A DNA stretch of 53,036 nt from an uncultured Nesterenkonia sp. (GTDB lineage Bacteria; Actinomycetota; Actinomycetes; Actinomycetales; Micrococcaceae), in NCBI GenBank assembly GCA_946222885.1, contig CAMIAK010000016.1, positions 1 through 53,036 of the forward strand, written 5' to 3'. The position numbers and the translations under genes were made by a program. Shown in pieces: positions 24,693 to 33,184 of the stretch. A model generated the notes under the pieces. That model was not told where the DNA came from. It searched no databases and was given only the letters and a program-made list of their open reading frames with translations. The stretch's first letter is position 1. The number at the start of each line of letters is the position of its first letter.

Positions 24693-25403
24693 ATGGGAAA
24701 GGCTCACACCGGCGTCGCCGTCTTCCACGGATTCACCTCCACACCGGCCAGCATGGCCCCGCTCGCCGAGGCCCTGCGCGAGGCCGGCCACCGGGTGGAG
24801 GTCCCGCTGCTGCCCGGCCACGGGACCTCCTGGGAGGACCTGGAGCGCACCCCGTACCAGCAGATCCTGCGGACGGCCCTGGCCTCCTATGACCGGCTGG
24901 CCGCCCGCTGCACCCAGGTCGCCGCGGTGGGGCTCTCCATGGGAGGGGCGCTGGCGCTGCACGTGGCAGCACATCGCCGGGTCACCGGCGCGGTCCCCAT
25001 CAACCCCGCCCTGCGGCTGAAGCCCTTCACCGGGGTGGGGGCGGCGGCACTGGGAAGGATGCGCCGCACCGTACCCCCGGTGGCCGGCAACATCGCCCGG
25101 CCGGGAGTGGAGGAGGAGGCCTATCCGGCGACGCCGCTGCGCGCCGTCGCCGGTCTGGGCCGGCTCGCCCGGCAGGTCCGCGGCGAGCTGGACCGCGTGG
25201 AGGCGCCTGTGCTCCTGATGCGCTCAGCGCGTGACGATGTCCTGCCGCCCTCCTCAGCCGATACCCTGGAGAGACGTCTCCGTCCGGGGCTGCTGACCAC
25301 CGTGCGGCTGGAGGACAGCCTGCACGTGGCCACCCTGGACTACGACGCCGACAAGATCACACGGCACACACTGGAGTTCCTCCATGAGCAAGAAGCGCGA
25401 TGA
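24693..25403 (+). CDS. Alpha/beta-hydrolase, carboxylesterase/monoacylglycerol-lipase like
   Basis: The 236-residue protein has HGFTSTPASMAPLAEAL near the N terminus (oxyanion region), the nucleophile in GLSMGG, the acid in RSARDDVLPP and the histidine in DSLHVATLD. This is a complete triad in the order expected for Est30-type carboxylesterases. Together with the divergent PlsC it may take part in glycerolipid turnover, which is inference from position. Its last 20 bases overlap the next gene. Confidence 0.8.
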   Translation: MGKAHTGVAVFHGFTSTPASMAPLAEALREAGHRVEVPLLPGHGTSWEDLERTPYQQILRTALASYDRLAARCTQVAAVGLSMGGALALHVAAHRRVTGAVPINPALRLKPFTGVGAAALGRMRRTVPPVAGNIARPGVEEEAYPATPLRAVAGLGRLARQVRGELDRVEAPVLLMRSARDDVLPPSSADTLERRLRPGLLTTVRLEDSLHVATLDYDADKITRHTLEFLHEQEAR

Positions 25404-25773
25404 CGGACAGGGTCCCTCCCGGCCGAACCGGCCGGTGAGGAGCTACCGGATCGAGAGCGACAAGCCCGGCAACCGGCGCCCCGGCGGTGCCGGGAGCGGC
25501 CCCCGGGACTACACCGTGGATGCAGACGGCTTGGACGACTTCACCCCGCCGAACCCCAAGAACCCGCTGGCCGGGGCCAAGCCGGGGGTGGTGCTGGGGT
25601 CCCTGCTTGCCCTGGGCGGCATCATCGCGCTGACCGTCGTGCCGTTCCTGCCCATCAGCGCGCCCAGCTGGACGACTCCGGCGCTGATCGGCGTGGTGCT
25701 CCTCGGGCTGCTGGTGCTCTTCCTGCAGATGCCCAGGCACCGCAGCGGAGGCGGCGACGGCGCCCAGGTCTGA
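25384..25773 (+). CDS. Small membrane protein with two helices, function unknown
   Basis: I do not recognise a named family. The 129-residue protein has a basic, Pro/Gly-rich N-terminal half (about residues 1-65, probably cytosolic). Two hydrophobic segments follow, GVVLGSLLALGGIIALTVVPF and ALIGVVLLGLLVLFLQM, and then a short basic tail. The ATG at 25384 lies inside the end of the hydrolase gene, so the two are probably coupled. After the stop come a 12-base palindrome CCCGCCGGCGGG (25775-25786) and a GGGTGCG/CGCACCC stem (25784-25810), which may act as a terminator. Confidence 0.75.
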   Translation: MSKKRDDGQGPSRPNRPVRSYRIESDKPGNRRPGGAGSGPRDYTVDADGLDDFTPPNPKNPLAGAKPGVVLGSLLALGGIIALTVVPFLPISAPSWTTPALIGVVLLGLLVLFLQMPRHRSGGGDGAQV

Positions 25774-25828
25774 GCCCGCCGGCGGGTGCGCCGCGTGGAC
25801 AGCCGCACCCTGAGACATTACTGTGATA

Positions 25829-25857
25829 TTGGACACAGGAAGCTTCCTGTTTGCTGT
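25829..25857 (+). promoter_or_regulatory. Candidate promoter with a 16-bp palindromic operator before the acyl-CoA ligase gene
   Basis: The perfect palindrome ACAGGAAGCTTCCTGT (25835-25850) occupies the spacer between a possible -35 TTGGAC (25829-25834) and -10 TGCTGT (25852-25857), 17 bases apart. A dimeric repressor binding there would block transcription; TetR-type regulators of fatty-acid genes use sites of this kind. The regulator is not in the window. The promoter call is weaker than the palindrome. Confidence 0.45.
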
Positions 25858-25887
25858 GCATCCCCCGCAAGCCAGAGGAGTTGAGTC

Positions 25888-27717
25888 GTGAGAGAACACA
25901 GTGTCCCCGCAGCCGTCGAGGTGCCCGCCGACCTGAACATCACCGATCTGCTGGAGCGGCAGGCCGACTCCGACCCGGAGAACGCCCTCTTCGGGCGCCA
26001 GCTGGCCCCGGGGGAGTGGACCGACGTCTCCGCCGCGGAGTTCCGGGCCGACGTCGTCGCCCTGGCCAAGGGTCTGGCCGCCCAGGGAGTGGAGGCCGGG
26101 GACCGGGTGGGCATCATGGCCGCCACCCGCTATGAATGGACTCTGCTGGACTTCGCCATCTGGTACGCCGGAGCGATCACCGTCCCCGTCTACGAGACCT
26201 CCTCGCCCTCCCAGGTGGCCTGGATCCTCGAGGATGCAGGGGTCAGCGTGATCTTCGCCGAGCGCTCCGAGCATGAGCGGGTCGTCGACCGCGCCGTGAA
26301 CCAGGAGAAGCTCACCGGAGTGCGCCACATCTTCCAGATCGAGGGGGATGACCTGGACGGGCTCCGTGCGGCCGGCCAGCAGGTCGGGGACGAGGAGATC
26401 GAGAGGCGCCGCAGCGCCGCGGGGCTTACCGACGTCGCGACCATCATCTACACCTCCGGCACCACCGGCCGGCCCAAGGGCTGTGAGCTGACCCATGGCA
26501 ACTTCGCCGAGCTCAGCCTGCAGACCCTGCAGACCCTGGGTCATGTGGTGAGCAAGCAGGCCTCCACCGTCATGTTCATCCCGCTGGCCCACGTCTTCGC
26601 GCGCTTCATCGCCGTGCTGGCCGTGGCCGCCGGTGCCCGGGTGGGCCACACCTCGGACATCAAGGACCTGGTCGACGACCTCGGCACCTTCAGGCCGACC
26701 TTCCTGCTGGCCGTGCCCCGGGTGTTCGAGAAGATCTATAACGCCGCCATGATGAAGGCCGAGTCCGAGGGCAAGGGCGGAATCTTCCAGAAGGCCGCCG
26801 ACACCGCCATCGAGTGGTCCAAGGCCAGCCAGGCCGGCAAGGTGCCCTTCGCGCTGAAGCTCAAGCATGCAGTGTTCTCCAAGCTGGTCTACTCCAAGCT
26901 GCACGCCCGGATGGGAGGCAATGTGAAGCACGCGGTCTCCGGCGGCTCCCCGCTGGGCGCGCGCCTGGGTCACTTCTTCCACGGGATCGGCGTGACGATC
27001 CTGGAGGGCTATGGGCTCACCGAGACCACGGCGCCGATCACCGTCAACACCCCGGAGCAGCTGAAGATCGGCACCGTCGGCATCCCGCTCTCAGGGAATG
27101 CGGTCCGGATCGCTGAGGACGGCGAAGTCCTCGCCTCCGGTGTCTGCGTCTTACCCGGCTATCGGAACCGGCCTGAGGAGAACGCCGAGACCTTCGTCGA
27201 GATCGACGGCCAGCGCTGGTTCCGCACCGGCGACGTCGGCAGCCTGGACGAGGAGGGCTTCCTGACGATCACCGGACGTAAGAAGGAGATCCTGGTGACC
27301 GCCGCGGGCAAGAACGTCTCCCCGGCACAGCTGGAGGACCAGATCCGGGCTGACGCGATCGTCTCCCAGGTGGTGGTGGTCGGGGACAACCGTCCCTTCG
27401 TCGCCGCGCTCATCACGCTGGATCCGGAGACCCTGCCCCAGTGGCTGGAGCGCAAGGGGATCGCCGCGAACACCCCCATGGGGGAGCTGATCCGGGATCA
27501 GCGGATCATCGACCACATCCAGTCTGTGGTGGACCGGGCCAACGAGTCGGTCAGCCGCGCGGAGTCCATCCGTGAGTTCCGCCTCCTGGAGGAGGACTTC
27601 ACCATCGAATCCGGGCACCTGACCCCTTCGCTGAAGATCAAGCGCCCGGCCGTCATGAACGACTACGCGGACGAGGTGGAGGCCCTCTATCAGGAGGCCG
27701 CCGCAGCCCGGGGATGA
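25888..27717 (+). CDS. Long-chain fatty-acid-CoA ligase (AMP-forming)
   Basis: The 609-residue protein is an adenylate-forming enzyme that activates fatty acids to acyl-CoA. It shows the P-loop-like IYTSGTTGRPKGCELTH, a FIPLAHVFARF segment, GYGLTETTAPITVN, the ATP-binding RTGDVGSLDEEGFLTITGR and the catalytic-lysine region ending in TPSLKIKRP. It resembles FadD15-type ligases of actinobacteria. Start GTG 25888 is preceded by AGAGGAG. The gene stands alone, with a palindromic candidate operator upstream. Confidence 0.92.
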   Translation: MREHSVPAAVEVPADLNITDLLERQADSDPENALFGRQLAPGEWTDVSAAEFRADVVALAKGLAAQGVEAGDRVGIMAATRYEWTLLDFAIWYAGAITVPVYETSSPSQVAWILEDAGVSVIFAERSEHERVVDRAVNQEKLTGVRHIFQIEGDDLDGLRAAGQQVGDEEIERRRSAAGLTDVATIIYTSGTTGRPKGCELTHGNFAELSLQTLQTLGHVVSKQASTVMFIPLAHVFARFIAVLAVAAGARVGHTSDIKDLVDDLGTFRPTFLLAVPRVFEKIYNAAMMKAESEGKGGIFQKAADTAIEWSKASQAGKVPFALKLKHAVFSKLVYSKLHARMGGNVKHAVSGGSPLGARLGHFFHGIGVTILEGYGLTETTAPITVNTPEQLKIGTVGIPLSGNAVRIAEDGEVLASGVCVLPGYRNRPEENAETFVEIDGQRWFRTGDVGSLDEEGFLTITGRKKEILVTAAGKNVSPAQLEDQIRADAIVSQVVVVGDNRPFVAALITLDPETLPQWLERKGIAANTPMGELIRDQRIIDHIQSVVDRANESVSRAESIREFRLLEEDFTIESGHLTPSLKIKRPAVMNDYADEVEALYQEAAAARG

Positions 27718-27824
27718 GGCCTGCGGAGGTCCCCGAAGAACGCACATCTGACCGCTGACATCTGTTCGATTCCGCAGTCTGGGAAAGTGGTCCTCCGCAT
27801 TAGGCAGAGGCTCTCCGCGAGCCT

Positions 27825-27830
27825 TACCCT
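27825..27830 (+). promoter_or_regulatory. -10 TACCCT, leaderless promoter of the DAHP synthase gene
   Basis: TACCCT ends six bases before GTG 27837, and there is no ribosome site. A near-perfect inverted repeat TGCGGAGGTCC (27722-27732) / GGTCCTCCGCA (27789-27799) lies upstream of the -10 and so is probably not transcribed with the gene. Confidence 0.55.
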
Positions 27831-27836
27831 GGTGCG

Positions 27837-29243
27837 GTGACTACTACGCCAGAGCCTCGTACCGACGCCCCGTTGACCGCACCCGGAGAGATCCTCCACA
27901 CCGGTGCCGCCGACTATCCGGGGCTGGACGACTGGCGCTCGCTGCCGCTGAAGCAGCAGCCTGACTGGTACGGCCACGAGGACTTCGACGCCGCCTACGA
28001 GCAGCTCTCCACCAGCCCGCCGCTGGTCTTCGCCGGAGAGGTGGACAAGCTCAAGCGCCGGCTGGCCAAGGTGGCCAACGGAGAGGCGTTCCTGCTGCAG
28101 GGAGGGGACTGCGCCGAGACCTTCGACGGCGTCACCGCGGACAAGATCAGCGCCCGGGTCAAGACCATCCTGCAGATGGCAGTGGTGCTGACCTACGGCG
28201 CCTCCCTGCCGGTGGTGAAGATGGGCCGCATGGCCGGCCAGTACGCCAAGCCGCGCTCCTCGGACATGGAGACCCGCGGAGAGGTCACCCTGCCCAGCTT
28301 CCGCGGAGAGATCGTCAACGGCTTCGACTTCACCCCCGAGTCCAGGCGCCCGGACCCCAAGCGCATGGTGGAGGCCTACAACAAGTCCGCGTCCACCCTG
28401 AACCTGGTGCGGGCCTTCACCGAGGGCGGCTTCGCCGACCTGCGTGCCGTCCAGCAGTGGAACAAGGGATTCATGGAGAACCCCGCCCACGCCAAATACG
28501 AGCAGATCGCCGGCGAGATCGACCGCGCCGTCCGCTTCATGGAGGCCTGCGGCGCCGACTTCGAGGGGCTCAAGCGCACCGAGTTCTACGCTGCCCATGA
28601 GGCCCTGCTGCTCGACTACGAGCGTGCTCTGACCCGCATCGACTCCCGCACCGGGGCCCCCTACGTGACCTCCGGCCACTTCGTGTGGATCGGGGAGCGC
28701 ACCCGCGAGCTCGACGGCGCCCACGTGGACTACCTCTCCCGGGTGCGGAACCCGCTGGGCGTGAAGCTCGGCCCCACCACCACGCCCGAGGACGCCCTGG
28801 CGCTGATCGAGAAGCTGGATCCCGAGCGCGAGCCGGGCCGGCTGACCTTCATCTCCCGCATGGGCGCGAAGAACGTCCGCGAGAAGCTTCCGCCGCTGGT
28901 GGAGGCCGTCCGCGACTCCGGGGCGAAGGTCGTCTGGGTGACCGACCCGATGCACGGCAACACCATCACTGCGAAGAACGGCTACAAGACCCGCCGCTTC
29001 GACGATGTGATGGACGAGGTTCGTGGCTTCTTCGAGGTCCACCGCGCCGCCGGCACCTATCCGGGAGGCCTGCATGTGGAGATGACCGGCGACGACGTCG
29101 CCGAGTGCCTGGGCGGCTCCGACGTCATCGACGAGTCCGCCTTCGACGCCCGCTACGAGTCCCTGGTGGATCCGCGGCTGAACCACAAGCAGTCTCTGGA
29201 GATGGCCTTCCTGGTGGCAGAGGCCCTCACTCAGGTGAAGTAG
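27837..29243 (+). CDS. aroG: 3-deoxy-7-phosphoheptulonate synthase, class II
   Basis: This enzyme condenses PEP and erythrose 4-phosphate, the first committed step of aromatic amino acid synthesis. The 468-residue protein is of the class II (plant/mycobacterial) type. It has WRSLPLKQQPDWY near the N terminus, then GEAFLLQGGDCAETF with the metal cysteine, RMAGQYAKPRSS, SGHFVWIGERTR, and metal ligands in VTDPMHGNT and GLHVEMTGDDVAECLGG. Its end overlaps the convergent kinase gene by 17 bases. The gene shares pathway with aroA at 3.9 kb. Confidence 0.95.
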   Translation: MTTTPEPRTDAPLTAPGEILHTGAADYPGLDDWRSLPLKQQPDWYGHEDFDAAYEQLSTSPPLVFAGEVDKLKRRLAKVANGEAFLLQGGDCAETFDGVTADKISARVKTILQMAVVLTYGASLPVVKMGRMAGQYAKPRSSDMETRGEVTLPSFRGEIVNGFDFTPESRRPDPKRMVEAYNKSASTLNLVRAFTEGGFADLRAVQQWNKGFMENPAHAKYEQIAGEIDRAVRFMEACGADFEGLKRTEFYAAHEALLLDYERALTRIDSRTGAPYVTSGHFVWIGERTRELDGAHVDYLSRVRNPLGVKLGPTTTPEDALALIEKLDPEREPGRLTFISRMGAKNVREKLPPLVEAVRDSGAKVVWVTDPMHGNTITAKNGYKTRRFDDVMDEVRGFFEVHRAAGTYPGGLHVEMTGDDVAECLGGSDVIDESAFDARYESLVDPRLNHKQSLEMAFLVAEALTQVK

Positions 29244-30762
29244 GCTCCGGCCCGCCCAGGCTGGGGATGATCTCCGGGCTCAGGCCCAGGAACCAGGCCA
29301 GCAGGGTGACCAGCGATCCGGCGATCATCACGATCGCCACAGTCAGCCACGCCCTGGTGGGGGTGGGACCCTCCAGCTCCACTGTGGGACGCTGCCGGTC
29401 TCGCTTGCCCTCCGGCCTGCGCTCCCGGGCGGCCGTGCGGGAGGACTCCTCTGCGGCCTCGGCGCTCAGCGGGCTGGAGCCGCCCTGCCCGCGGCCCACC
29501 GCTGAGAACTGGGTGGTCTCCTCGCGCGCCGGGGCGTGATCGCCTGCGGGCTGGGCATAGCTGATGGTGGGGACCTCGGCCACGGTCTGGCGGTCCTGCT
29601 CGGCCAGCGTGGAGAAGCCGGCCTGCTGGGTCTTCTCCAGCGCGGCGTCGACGTCGTCGTCCCAGCTCTCCGGCTCCTCCCGGGTGGGGAAGTCCTCCGG
29701 AAGAGGGGTCCGCTCCCCGGGGTCCAGGATCTCGTCGAAGCCGGGTGGCTGCGCGGATCCCGGCCGTGCGGCAGCGGAGCCGAGCACCGCGGTGCCGGCC
29801 GCTGCGCCGTCCCCGGCCGCGTCCTGGCCGGCATCCTCCGGCTGCCCGTGGTTGCGGCGGTGCTTGCGCACGGCGCCGTCGAAGTCCAGCTGTTCCTCGG
29901 TGAGTCCCTCGCGGGCCTCCTTGAGCAGCCTCAGGAACTCATCGGCGTTCTTCGGCCGGCCCACCATCTTCGGCTGGGTGGCCGTGGTGACCAGATCGTC
30001 CAGCGGCTCCGCCAGCCCCGGCACATAGGAGGAGGGCGCCGGTACGGTGGAGTTCACGTGCTGGAAGGCGACCCGCACCGGGGAGTCGCCGGTGTAGGGC
30101 TGGACGCCGGTGAGCATCTCGTAGAGCAGGATGCCGGTGGCGTAGATGTCCGCGCGCTCATCCGAGCCGTCGCCGGAGAGCAGCTCGGGGGAGATGTAGG
30201 CCACCGTCCCCATCAGGGTGGAGGTCCCGGAGTGGTGGGTGGCGGCACGGGCCAGGCCGAAGTCTGCCAGCTTGATGCTGCCGTCCCGGGAGACCAGGAC
30301 GTTCTCGGGCTTGATGTCGCGGTGGACCAGGCCGGCGCGGTGGGCCGCGCCGAGTCCGCCCAGGATCGCCTCCAGATAGGTGAGCGCCAGCCGGGGCGTC
30401 ATCGGACCCTTCTTCAGCAGGGTCCGCAGGGTGGCCCCGGGGACATATTCCATGACCAGATAGGCGGTCTCCCGGGTCTGGCCCTGGTCCAGCACCTGGA
30501 CCACGTTGGGGTGGGAGATCAGCGCGGAGTTCCGCGCCTCCTGCTCGAAGCGGTCGACGACCTTCCGGTCCTCGGCCATATGGGGGAAGAGCACTTTCAG
30601 GGCGACCTTGCGGCCCAGCCTGCGGTCCTGGGCCACATAGACAGTGGACATGCCGCCGCGGGCCACGCGGTCCTCGATCGCGTAGCGGCCGTCGATCACC
30701 GACCCCATCCAGGGGTCCATCGACTCGGTCTCCTGCTCGCGGGAGGGGTGTTCAGCACTCAC
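29227..30762 (-). CDS. pknL: Membrane-bound Ser/Thr protein kinase, PknL-like, without PASTA domains
   Basis: Residues 20-290 form a Hanks-type kinase domain: glycine loop ARGGMSTVYVAQ, VALKVL lysine, HRDIKPEN catalytic loop, DFGLA, and GTVAYISPELL after an activation loop with several Thr/Ser. A long acidic, Pro/Gly-rich juxtamembrane segment follows, with one helix near the C terminus (AWLTVAIVMIAGSLVTLLAW) and only about 18 residues outside. The absence of PASTA repeats, and the location between aroG and idsA as in Mycobacterium tuberculosis, support PknL. The start is GTG 30762, six bases after TACGCT. Confidence 0.88.
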   Translation of the reverse strand: MSAEHPSREQETESMDPWMGSVIDGRYAIEDRVARGGMSTVYVAQDRRLGRKVALKVLFPHMAEDRKVVDRFEQEARNSALISHPNVVQVLDQGQTRETAYLVMEYVPGATLRTLLKKGPMTPRLALTYLEAILGGLGAAHRAGLVHRDIKPENVLVSRDGSIKLADFGLARAATHHSGTSTLMGTVAYISPELLSGDGSDERADIYATGILLYEMLTGVQPYTGDSPVRVAFQHVNSTVPAPSSYVPGLAEPLDDLVTTATQPKMVGRPKNADEFLRLLKEAREGLTEEQLDFDGAVRKHRRNHGQPEDAGQDAAGDGAAAGTAVLGSAAARPGSAQPPGFDEILDPGERTPLPEDFPTREEPESWDDDVDAALEKTQQAGFSTLAEQDRQTVAEVPTISYAQPAGDHAPAREETTQFSAVGRGQGGSSPLSAEAAEESSRTAARERRPEGKRDRQRPTVELEGPTPTRAWLTVAIVMIAGSLVTLLAWFLGLSPEIIPSLGGPEPTSPE

Positions 30763-30768
30763 CCGACC

Positions 30769-30774
30769 AGCGTA
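30769..30774 (-). promoter_or_regulatory. -10 TACGCT, leaderless promoter of the kinase gene
   Basis: Minus-strand TACGCT (30774-30769) ends six bases before GTG 30762, in the 18-base gap after idsA. Confidence 0.5.
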
Positions 30775-30780
30775 TCCGAC

Positions 30781-31881
30781 CTACCGGCTGCGGCGGATCA
30801 GCTGCTCGCGCACCTCGGAGAAATCCTCGAGGACGTCCTCGGCCACGCCCAGTCCGCGCAGCGTCCCCAGGGTGACGCCGCTCTCCTGGGCCAAGCGGTC
30901 GATGGAGCGCTCCACCTCGGCCAGGGCTCCGCAGGAGGTGAGGATCTCGCGGGCGCGGTCGACGTCCTCCGGGGTGAGGCCGGGATCACCCAGCATCGCG
31001 GTGAGCTCACGGGCGCCGGCGTCGGAGGAGCGGAAGAGGCCGTAGGCGATCAGCTCAGTCCGTTTGCCCTCGCGCAGGTCATCCCCGACCGGCTTGCCGG
31101 TGGTGGCCGGATCGCCGAAGATGCCCAGCACGTCGTCGCGCAGCTGGAAGGCCTCGCCGACGGGCAGAGCCGCGGCGGCGAAGGCCTCGCACAGCTCGTC
31201 GGAGCCGCCGGCCAGCGCGCAGCCGAGCACCACCGGGTATTCGGTGGAGTACCGCGCGGCCTTGTGGCGCAGCACGCTGCGGGCCCGGGCGACGGCCTCC
31301 TCCTCCGTGGGGGCGGGCTCGCGCACCTCGGCGAGGACGTCCAGATACTGTCCGGTGATCACGCTGGTGTGCATCTGCTGGAAGGCCCGGCGGGCCGCAG
31401 AGTCGCCGCGGGCGGCCGCCCCGGAGGCCTGCTCGGCCCGGGTGAAGGCCTCCCCGGCCCAGGCCAGGGCCAGATCCCCGGAGAGGATGGCTCCGCTGGT
31501 GCCGAAGTGCCTCCGGTCTCCGCTGAAGCCCGCTGTGCCGTGCAGCTCCTCGAAGCGCATATGGGTGCTGGGCTGGCCCCGGCGGGTGGCTGACCGGTCG
31601 ATGACGTCGTCATGGACCAGGGCAGCGGCCTGGAAGAGCTCGAGGGCGACGCCGAGGTCCTCCGGCCCTCCGGGGCCCTCGGGGTCGCCGCCCGCGCCGC
31701 GCCAGCCGATCCAGCCGAGCACCGGGCGCAGCTTCTTGCCGCCGCGGGTCAGCTCCAACAGGGCGTCGGCCAGCGGCTCGCCGTCGGGGGAGATGGCGGA
31801 GACCTCCGCGCGACGCTCCCGCAGGAAGGATTCACAACGGCTGTTGACCTGGGAGATGAAGGCGTCGCGCGAGTATGTCAC
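30781..31881 (-). CDS. idsA: Polyprenyl (geranylgeranyl-type) diphosphate synthase
   Basis: The 366-residue protein is an all-alpha trans-isoprenyl diphosphate synthase. GGKKLRPVLGW binds diphosphate, LVHDDVIDRSATRRGQPS is the first Asp-rich motif, and FQLRDDVLGIFGDPATTGKPVGDDLREGKRT contains the second, here DDxxG as usual in actinobacterial IdsA proteins. It would make C20-type prenyl chains for carotenoids, quinones or polyprenols; chain length is not predictable. The start is GTG 31881, six bases after TACGGT; an ATG eight codons upstream at 31905 would place the start inside the divergent dinB gene. Confidence 0.88.
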   Translation of the reverse strand: MTYSRDAFISQVNSRCESFLRERRAEVSAISPDGEPLADALLELTRGGKKLRPVLGWIGWRGAGGDPEGPGGPEDLGVALELFQAAALVHDDVIDRSATRRGQPSTHMRFEELHGTAGFSGDRRHFGTSGAILSGDLALAWAGEAFTRAEQASGAAARGDSAARRAFQQMHTSVITGQYLDVLAEVREPAPTEEEAVARARSVLRHKAARYSTEYPVVLGCALAGGSDELCEAFAAAALPVGEAFQLRDDVLGIFGDPATTGKPVGDDLREGKRTELIAYGLFRSSDAGARELTAMLGDPGLTPEDVDRAREILTSCGALAEVERSIDRLAQESGVTLGTLRGLGVAEDVLEDFSEVREQLIRRSR

Positions 31882-31887
31882 CGCTCC

Positions 31888-31897
31888 ACCGTACCCT
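31888..31897. promoter_or_regulatory. Overlapping divergent -10 hexamers of idsA and dinB
   Basis: The ten bases ACCGTACCCT contain TACGGT on the minus strand (31893-31888), six bases before idsA GTG 31881. They also contain TACCCT on the plus strand (31892-31897), six bases before dinB ATG 31904. The two hexamers share the central TA. Confidence 0.6.
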
Positions 31898-31903
31898 GGA
31901 TGC

Positions 31904-33118
31904 ATGGCTTCCGACCCGGTTCCGTCCCGCGCTCAGGGCCCCGCGCGGGTGCTGGCGCATGCGGATATGGACGCCTACTACGTAGAGGTGGAGCTGCTCG
32001 CCCGGCCGCAGCTGCGCGGTGAGAAGATCATCGTGGCGCAGGACTCAGGCCGCTCCGTGGTGCTCTCGGCATCCTATGAGGCCCGGGCCGACGGCGTGCG
32101 GTCGGCCATGCCGCTGAGCCGTGCCCGGCAGCTGAGCCCGCGGGCTCTGGTGCTGGAGCCCCATATGGGGCGCTACCGGGAGATCTCCGCGCAGATCATG
32201 GAGTATTTCGGCAGCATCACCGACCGCGTGGAGCAGCTCAGCGTGGACGAGGCGTTCCTGGACCTGACCGGTGCCCGGCGCCGACTCGGCCCCCCGGAGC
32301 AGATCGGGGCCATGATCCGCCGGGACATCCGGGAGCGTTTCGGCCTGCCGGTCACCGTGGGCATCGCCGACCGGAAGTTCATTGCCAAGATCGCCTCCAC
32401 CCGGGCCAAGCCGGACGGTCTGCTGCTGGTGCCGCCCCGCCGCCGCATCGAGTTCCTGCACTCCCTGCCGGTCAGGGCGCTCTGGGGAGTGGGCGGCAAG
32501 ACCGCCGCGGCCCTGGAGGACTTCGGGATCACCACGGTGGAGCAGCTGGCCCACACCCCGGCAGAGGCCCTGCGCCGCCGCTTCGGCGTCAACGGCGAGC
32601 AGCTGCACCGGCTGGCCTGGGGCCAGGACGACCGCGGGGTGGAGCCTGAGCGGGCCGAGAAGAGCATCGGGGCGGAGGAGACCTTCGCCGAGGACGTCTA
32701 CGCAGAGAAGACCCTGCGGGAGGAGCTCCTGCGGCTCAGCCATAAGGTCGCCGGCAGGATGCGTGATGCAGGGGTCACCGCGCAGGGTGTGGCGCTGAAG
32801 CTGCGCTACCGGGACTTCGAGACCCACACCCGCAGCGCCACGCTGACCCACCCGACCCATTCGGCCCTGGCGCTCTATTCCAAGGCGGTCTCCCTGCTGG
32901 AGAGGGTGGGGGAGCGGCCCCAGCCCATCCGGCTAATCGGTGTGCGGGCCGAGCGCCTCCAGCATGAGGCCGGCGCGCTGCAGCTGAGCTTCGACCGCGC
33001 GGAGACCAACTGGGTGGAGGCGGAGAACGCCCTCGACGCCGTCGCCCGCCGCTTTCCCGGGGCCTCGGTGGCCCCGGCATCTCTGCTTCCCCGGGAGCGT
33101 CGCACTGAGATAGAATGA
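31904..33118 (+). CDS. dinB: DNA polymerase IV (Y family)
   Basis: This error-prone polymerase copies past lesions. The 404-residue protein from ATG 31904 has the first metal-binding block HADMDAYYVEVE with the tyrosine steric gate, then SVDEAFLDLTG, GLPVTVGIADRKFIAKIAS and the GVGGKTAAALEDFGI helix-hairpin-helix. The little-finger domain ends in LQLSFD, a likely beta-clamp-binding motif. The frame is open far upstream but ATG 31904 fits the leaderless promoter. No LexA box is visible in the 22-base gap before it. Confidence 0.93.
   Translation: MASDPVPSRAQGPARVLAHADMDAYYVEVELLARPQLRGEKIIVAQDSGRSVVLSASYEARADGVRSAMPLSRARQLSPRALVLEPHMGRYREISAQIMEYFGSITDRVEQLSVDEAFLDLTGARRRLGPPEQIGAMIRRDIRERFGLPVTVGIADRKFIAKIASTRAKPDGLLLVPPRRRIEFLHSLPVRALWGVGGKTAAALEDFGITTVEQLAHTPAEALRRRFGVNGEQLHRLAWGQDDRGVEPERAEKSIGAEETFAEDVYAEKTLREELLRLSHKVAGRMRDAGVTAQGVALKLRYRDFETHTRSATLTHPTHSALALYSKAVSLLERVGERPQPIRLIGVRAERLQHEAGALQLSFDRAETNWVEAENALDAVARRFPGASVAPASLLPRERRTEIE
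33111..33116 (+). promoter_or_regulatory. -10 TAGAAT before the DUF3040 gene
   Basis: TAGAAT overlaps the dinB stop codon and would give a 60-base leader ending in GAGGAG before ATG 33185. No clear -35 was seen. Confidence 0.4.
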
Positions 33119-33184
33119 TCGTCCAGGTGTACCCGGCGTCCTCCGCCGGGCCGAGCCGCAGCCGAGAACGCGAGGAGCCTCACG

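Noticed and set aside
27722..27799. Inverted repeat TGCGGAGGTCC / GGTCCTCCGCA before aroG as a transcription attenuator
   Set aside because: The likely transcription start is at GTG 27837, downstream of both arms; there is no leader peptide and no T tract.
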